8,103 nt of DNA, from NCBI GenBank assembly GCA_016784945.1, contig JADHTP010000136.1, positions 1 to 8,103 on the forward strand, in the 5' to 3' direction. Below the pieces are notes generated by a model that was not told where the DNA came from, ran no database searches, and saw only the letters and a list, made by a program, of their open reading frames with translations. Numbering within the stretch: the stretch's first letter is position 1; every line of letters starts with the position of its first letter. The position numbers and the translations under genes were made by a program. This document shows positions 5,989-8,103 of the stretch, piece by piece. Source of the DNA: Deltaproteobacteria bacterium. GTDB taxonomy: Bacteria; Myxococcota_A; UBA9042; DTJE01.

Positions 5989-7587
5989 CTAGAACGAGTA
6001 AATCAGATTCAGAGCACCATTGGGACCATGGCCCACGCCCATCTCGGTGTAGGAACCGCCGTAGTTCTCGCCGTCCTTGATCAGGAACGGAAGCCCGTAC
6101 TCGACGCGGTAGCCCAGCCTCAGGGCCAGCAGGAATCGGGGCGTCAACTGGAAGCCCAGGTCCAGCTGTCCCAGGGCGCCCACGCCGAGGACCATGGGGG
6201 TGTAGTCTGACGCGCTCGCCAGCCCCCCCGCCGGATCGGTCATGCCGATGTATATCGACACGGCAAGGTCGGCCCCCAGGCCCAGGAAGAAGGGCCCTAA
6301 GAACCAGCGTTTCAGGATGCCGAAGTCGGCCTGCATCATGAACCAGCTTCCGTCGTAAGTCATATTGGACCCGGCGAACGAGTTTTCGAAATTCGTGTTG
6401 AAGGTGCCGGCGGAACTTTCGGGGATGTAGGAGAACCGCAGGAACTCCGTGGTATAGAACTCGGAGATCCCGATCTTGCGGGCAATGTTCTGCTCGGCGA
6501 ACAGCTCACCCACGGGCCAGAACCGGAAATTGCCCGCGCCCACGCCGATACCATTGGCCGTACCGGTGATCCCGGCGCCGCCACCGATGTTGAGGTAGTT
6601 GGTGGGCATCTCCCACATGGTGACGCCCTTGCGGACCTTCTTGCCCCCCAGGATGATCTGGGCCTCCATGGGATGGATCTTGTACTTCTTGCCCTTGGCC
6701 GCCGCCGCCTCCATGGAGGGGGTCATTGTGCAGCCATCATGGATCTTCCGGGCCTTGACGAAGCCCTTCTTCTTCTGCTTGTCGCCGGCCTGGAACACCA
6801 CGTGGAAGGGCATGTCCAGTTCCACAGTGTCCTTGCCGAGGCAGGAGGACGTATAGCCCTTCTTGACGCGGATGATGGGGGCGTGGAGTTGGAACTCCTC
6901 GATCTCGCGGATGGGCTTCATGAAGCCGAAGCCCGTCTTCTTGGCCGCGCCGGTGAGGGCACTGGCCATGGCCTGCTGCTTGGTCACCTTCTTGCTGATG
7001 GTGGTCTGTGCGACGCCCTCGGACTTGAGCCGGTAGGTCCCCTTGGCGCCGAAGCCCGTGTCCACCTGGTACCGGAACTGGCCCGTGCTCTGGTCCCCCT
7101 TGAACTTGGTGAAGGCCAGTTCACCCTGGACCTTGCACTCGGCATAGACCCGGGGCTTGCCCTTCTTGGGCTTGGTCCGCTTTATCTCGCACTTGTGGCC
7201 CACGGTCAGGGCATGCCTGAAGACCTGGGAGCACCGCTCCATCTTGGCCTTGAGGGTCACCTCGGCTTGGCCGTATTCGTCGGTGGCCTCCCGGAGGAAC
7301 TGGGTGTCCTTGACCGCCTTTTCGCACCAGGCCGTCACGTCGGCCGAGTTGGGTTCCGCCCCCTTGACCGACATGTTGAAGCGTCCTACCTCCATCTTGA
7401 GGTAGAGCGCCTGGAGGTCGGCGTCGGGAACGGAACTCTTGATGTCGCCCGTGAGCATGAGCACCTTTTCGGTGAGCACGCTGTACTTGTCCCAGTTCGC
7501 CTCTTCGTCCTGTGCCAGGACGGGTGCCGACACCCAGACCACGAACACTGCCGCCAGGAATCCTGTCATCCCGATTTTGAACTGCAT
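5989..7587 (-). CDS. Outer-membrane beta-barrel protein with Cys-rich N-terminal periplasmic domain
   Basis: A 532-residue protein. The start ATG (7587-7585) has GGAGG five bases upstream. The signal peptide is cut after APVLA (residue 25). Residues 26 to about 325 are hydrophilic and Lys-rich, with six cysteines (88, 119, 133, 151, 249, 286). They include two helical stretches near the start, a predicted beta segment (145-190), and KKVTKQQAMASALTGAAKKT (199-218). From about 330 to the end the chain alternates small/aromatic residues with Gly-rich turns (YLNIGGGAGITGTANGIGVG, FFLGLGADLAVSIYIG, MVLGVGALGQLDLGFQLTP, FLLALRLGYRVEYGLPF) and finishes NLIYSF. A terminal Phe is the classic recognition signal for barrel insertion by BamA. 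The cysteines are confined to the soluble half. The barrel is about 200 residues, enough for 8-10 strands. No specific family is recognised. It lies 86 bases downstream of the partial gene. Confidence 0.8.
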   Translation of the reverse strand: MQFKIGMTGFLAAVFVVWVSAPVLAQDEEANWDKYSVLTEKVLMLTGDIKSSVPDADLQALYLKMEVGRFNMSVKGAEPNSADVTAWCEKAVKDTQFLREATDEYGQAEVTLKAKMERCSQVFRHALTVGHKCEIKRTKPKKGKPRVYAECKVQGELAFTKFKGDQSTGQFRYQVDTGFGAKGTYRLKSEGVAQTTISKKVTKQQAMASALTGAAKKTGFGFMKPIREIEEFQLHAPIIRVKKGYTSSCLGKDTVELDMPFHVVFQAGDKQKKKGFVKARKIHDGCTMTPSMEAAAAKGKKYKIHPMEAQIILGGKKVRKGVTMWEMPTNYLNIGGGAGITGTANGIGVGAGNFRFWPVGELFAEQNIARKIGISEFYTTEFLRFSYIPESSAGTFNTNFENSFAGSNMTYDGSWFMMQADFGILKRWFLGPFFLGLGADLAVSIYIGMTDPAGGLASASDYTPMVLGVGALGQLDLGFQLTPRFLLALRLGYRVEYGLPFLIKDGENYGGSYTEMGVGHGPNGALNLIYSF

Positions 7588-7624
7588 GGCTTCCTCCCGT
7601 GATGAACCGTTACCCCAAACCCTC

Positions 7625-7646
7625 GATCGCCCCTTGTCGGGGCGTC
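7625..7646 (-). promoter_or_regulatory. Strong GC hairpin between partial gene and barrel gene
   Basis: CGCCCC (7628-7633) and GGGGCG (7639-7644) form a perfect 6-bp stem with a 5-base loop, extendable by two more pairs past a bulged T. On the minus strand it lies about 30 bases after the TGA of the upstream gene and about 40 bases before the barrel start. No T run follows directly, so partial termination or an mRNA-stability role is more likely than full termination. Confidence 0.45.
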
Positions 7647-7673
7647 AACCCGCTACGAAATCCCTATCCTGTC

Positions 7674-8103
7674 TCAGAAATAGACTTCCATGACGTGGAG
7701 GCTGGGCTTTTCCACGATCTTGCTGACCCCGAAGCCCTCGCCCTTGAGCAGGCGGCGAAGTTTCTTGCCGATCTTCTTGCGGGCCTTGGCCGGTGAGATG
7801 TAGTTGCCCATGATGGTCCCCTTGGTGCTCAGCTTGGGGTCCCACTCGCACAGGTCCTTGCACCTGCGGCCGATCTCGTCGGCCAGGGCCTCGTCGATGA
7901 ACTCGTCGATGTCGTCGGACACGTCGCTGTTGGTGAAGTCGCCCCGGATGACGATCTTGGTCTTCAGGCCTTCCCGTGCCATGTCCGACCAGTAACCGGT
8001 GATCTGGTCCAGGATCTTGCCCATGGCCCGGCCCACGGCCTTTTCCACGGCGTTCATCTTGTCCGGACTGGCCAGCACGTTGGACTTGCCCACCTTGGAG
8101 GCC
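7674..8103 (-). CDS. C-terminal part of an unidentified protein (starts outside the window)
   Basis: The frame is open to the right edge; the visible part is about 142 residues and ends VMEVYF with TGA at 7676-7674. A GTG at 8093 is possible, but codons before it remain open and no ribosome site is visible, so the true start is probably beyond 8103. The visible sequence has a helix MNAVEKAVGRAMGKILDQI, a strand KTKIVIRG, an acidic helical segment (DVSDDIDEFIDEALADEI), two cysteines in RCKDLCEW, and a basic helix KARKKIGKKLRRLLKGEG followed by strands. This alpha/beta alternation resembles domains of periplasmic proteins working with LPP20- or FlgT-type partners, but the resemblance is weak and I do not name it. 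It is upstream of and co-directional with the barrel gene, so they probably share a transcript. Confidence 0.7.
   Translation of the reverse strand, partial: ASKVGKSNVLASPDKMNAVEKAVGRAMGKILDQITGYWSDMAREGLKTKIVIRGDFTNSDVSDDIDEFIDEALADEIGRRCKDLCEWDPKLSTKGTIMGNYISPAKARKKIGKKLRRLLKGEGFGVSKIVEKPSLHVMEVYF

Noticed and set aside
6673..7602. A 309-codon open frame on + opposite the barrel gene
   Set aside because: It has Leu/Gly/His-rich low-complexity composition, no ribosome site, and is the shadow of a gene with a signal peptide and barrel terminus.

Overview
The window is a GC-rich stretch of bacterial chromosome that is almost fully coding. It comes from a Gram-negative (diderm) organism: three genes start with lipoprotein signal peptides, two start with cleavable Sec signal peptides, and one protein ends like an outer-membrane beta-barrel (final residue Phe). 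The broken gene at the left edge carries a Cys-rich motif (C-x2-NC-x2-K-x-CG ... CG-x-C) that I associate with secreted and lipid-anchored proteins of Myxococcota and related former Deltaproteobacteria. That lineage is a guess from style and GC, not a demonstrated placement. There are no RNA genes, transposases, CRISPR arrays or phage genes.

Layout. 1-228 (-): start of a Cys-rich lipoprotein gene with an in-frame TAA, running off the left edge. 293-532 (+): small single-helix membrane protein, followed by an intrinsic terminator at 542-561. 562-2394 (-): transporter of the GlpT/UhpT (organophosphate:phosphate antiporter) branch of the MFS, with two extra membrane helices and a large Cys-containing periplasmic insert. 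2395-2602: divergent control region with a readable promoter for each side, plus a hairpin and T9 tract just before the next gene's ribosome binding site. 2603-3148 and 3192-4145 (+): an LPP20-like lipoprotein and an unrecognised lipoprotein, probably co-transcribed. 4146-4303: intergenic region between convergent genes, filled by two 7 x 7-bp tandem arrays in opposite orientation. 4304-5887, 5989-7587 and 7674-8103 (-): a secreted LPP20-like protein, an outer-membrane barrel protein with a periplasmic domain, and the C-terminal part of an unidentified protein. These three probably form one transcription unit read right to left.

How they may work together. Five consecutive genes (2603-8103) appear to encode envelope proteins: two with the LPP20-type periplasmic domain, one lipoprotein, one barrel with a Cys-rich periplasmic domain, and one undetermined. 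They sit back to back as a + pair and a - triplet. An envelope-assembly or surface-structure module is a reasonable inference, but nothing in the sequence names its function. The transporter and small membrane protein to the left look like separate, single-gene units.
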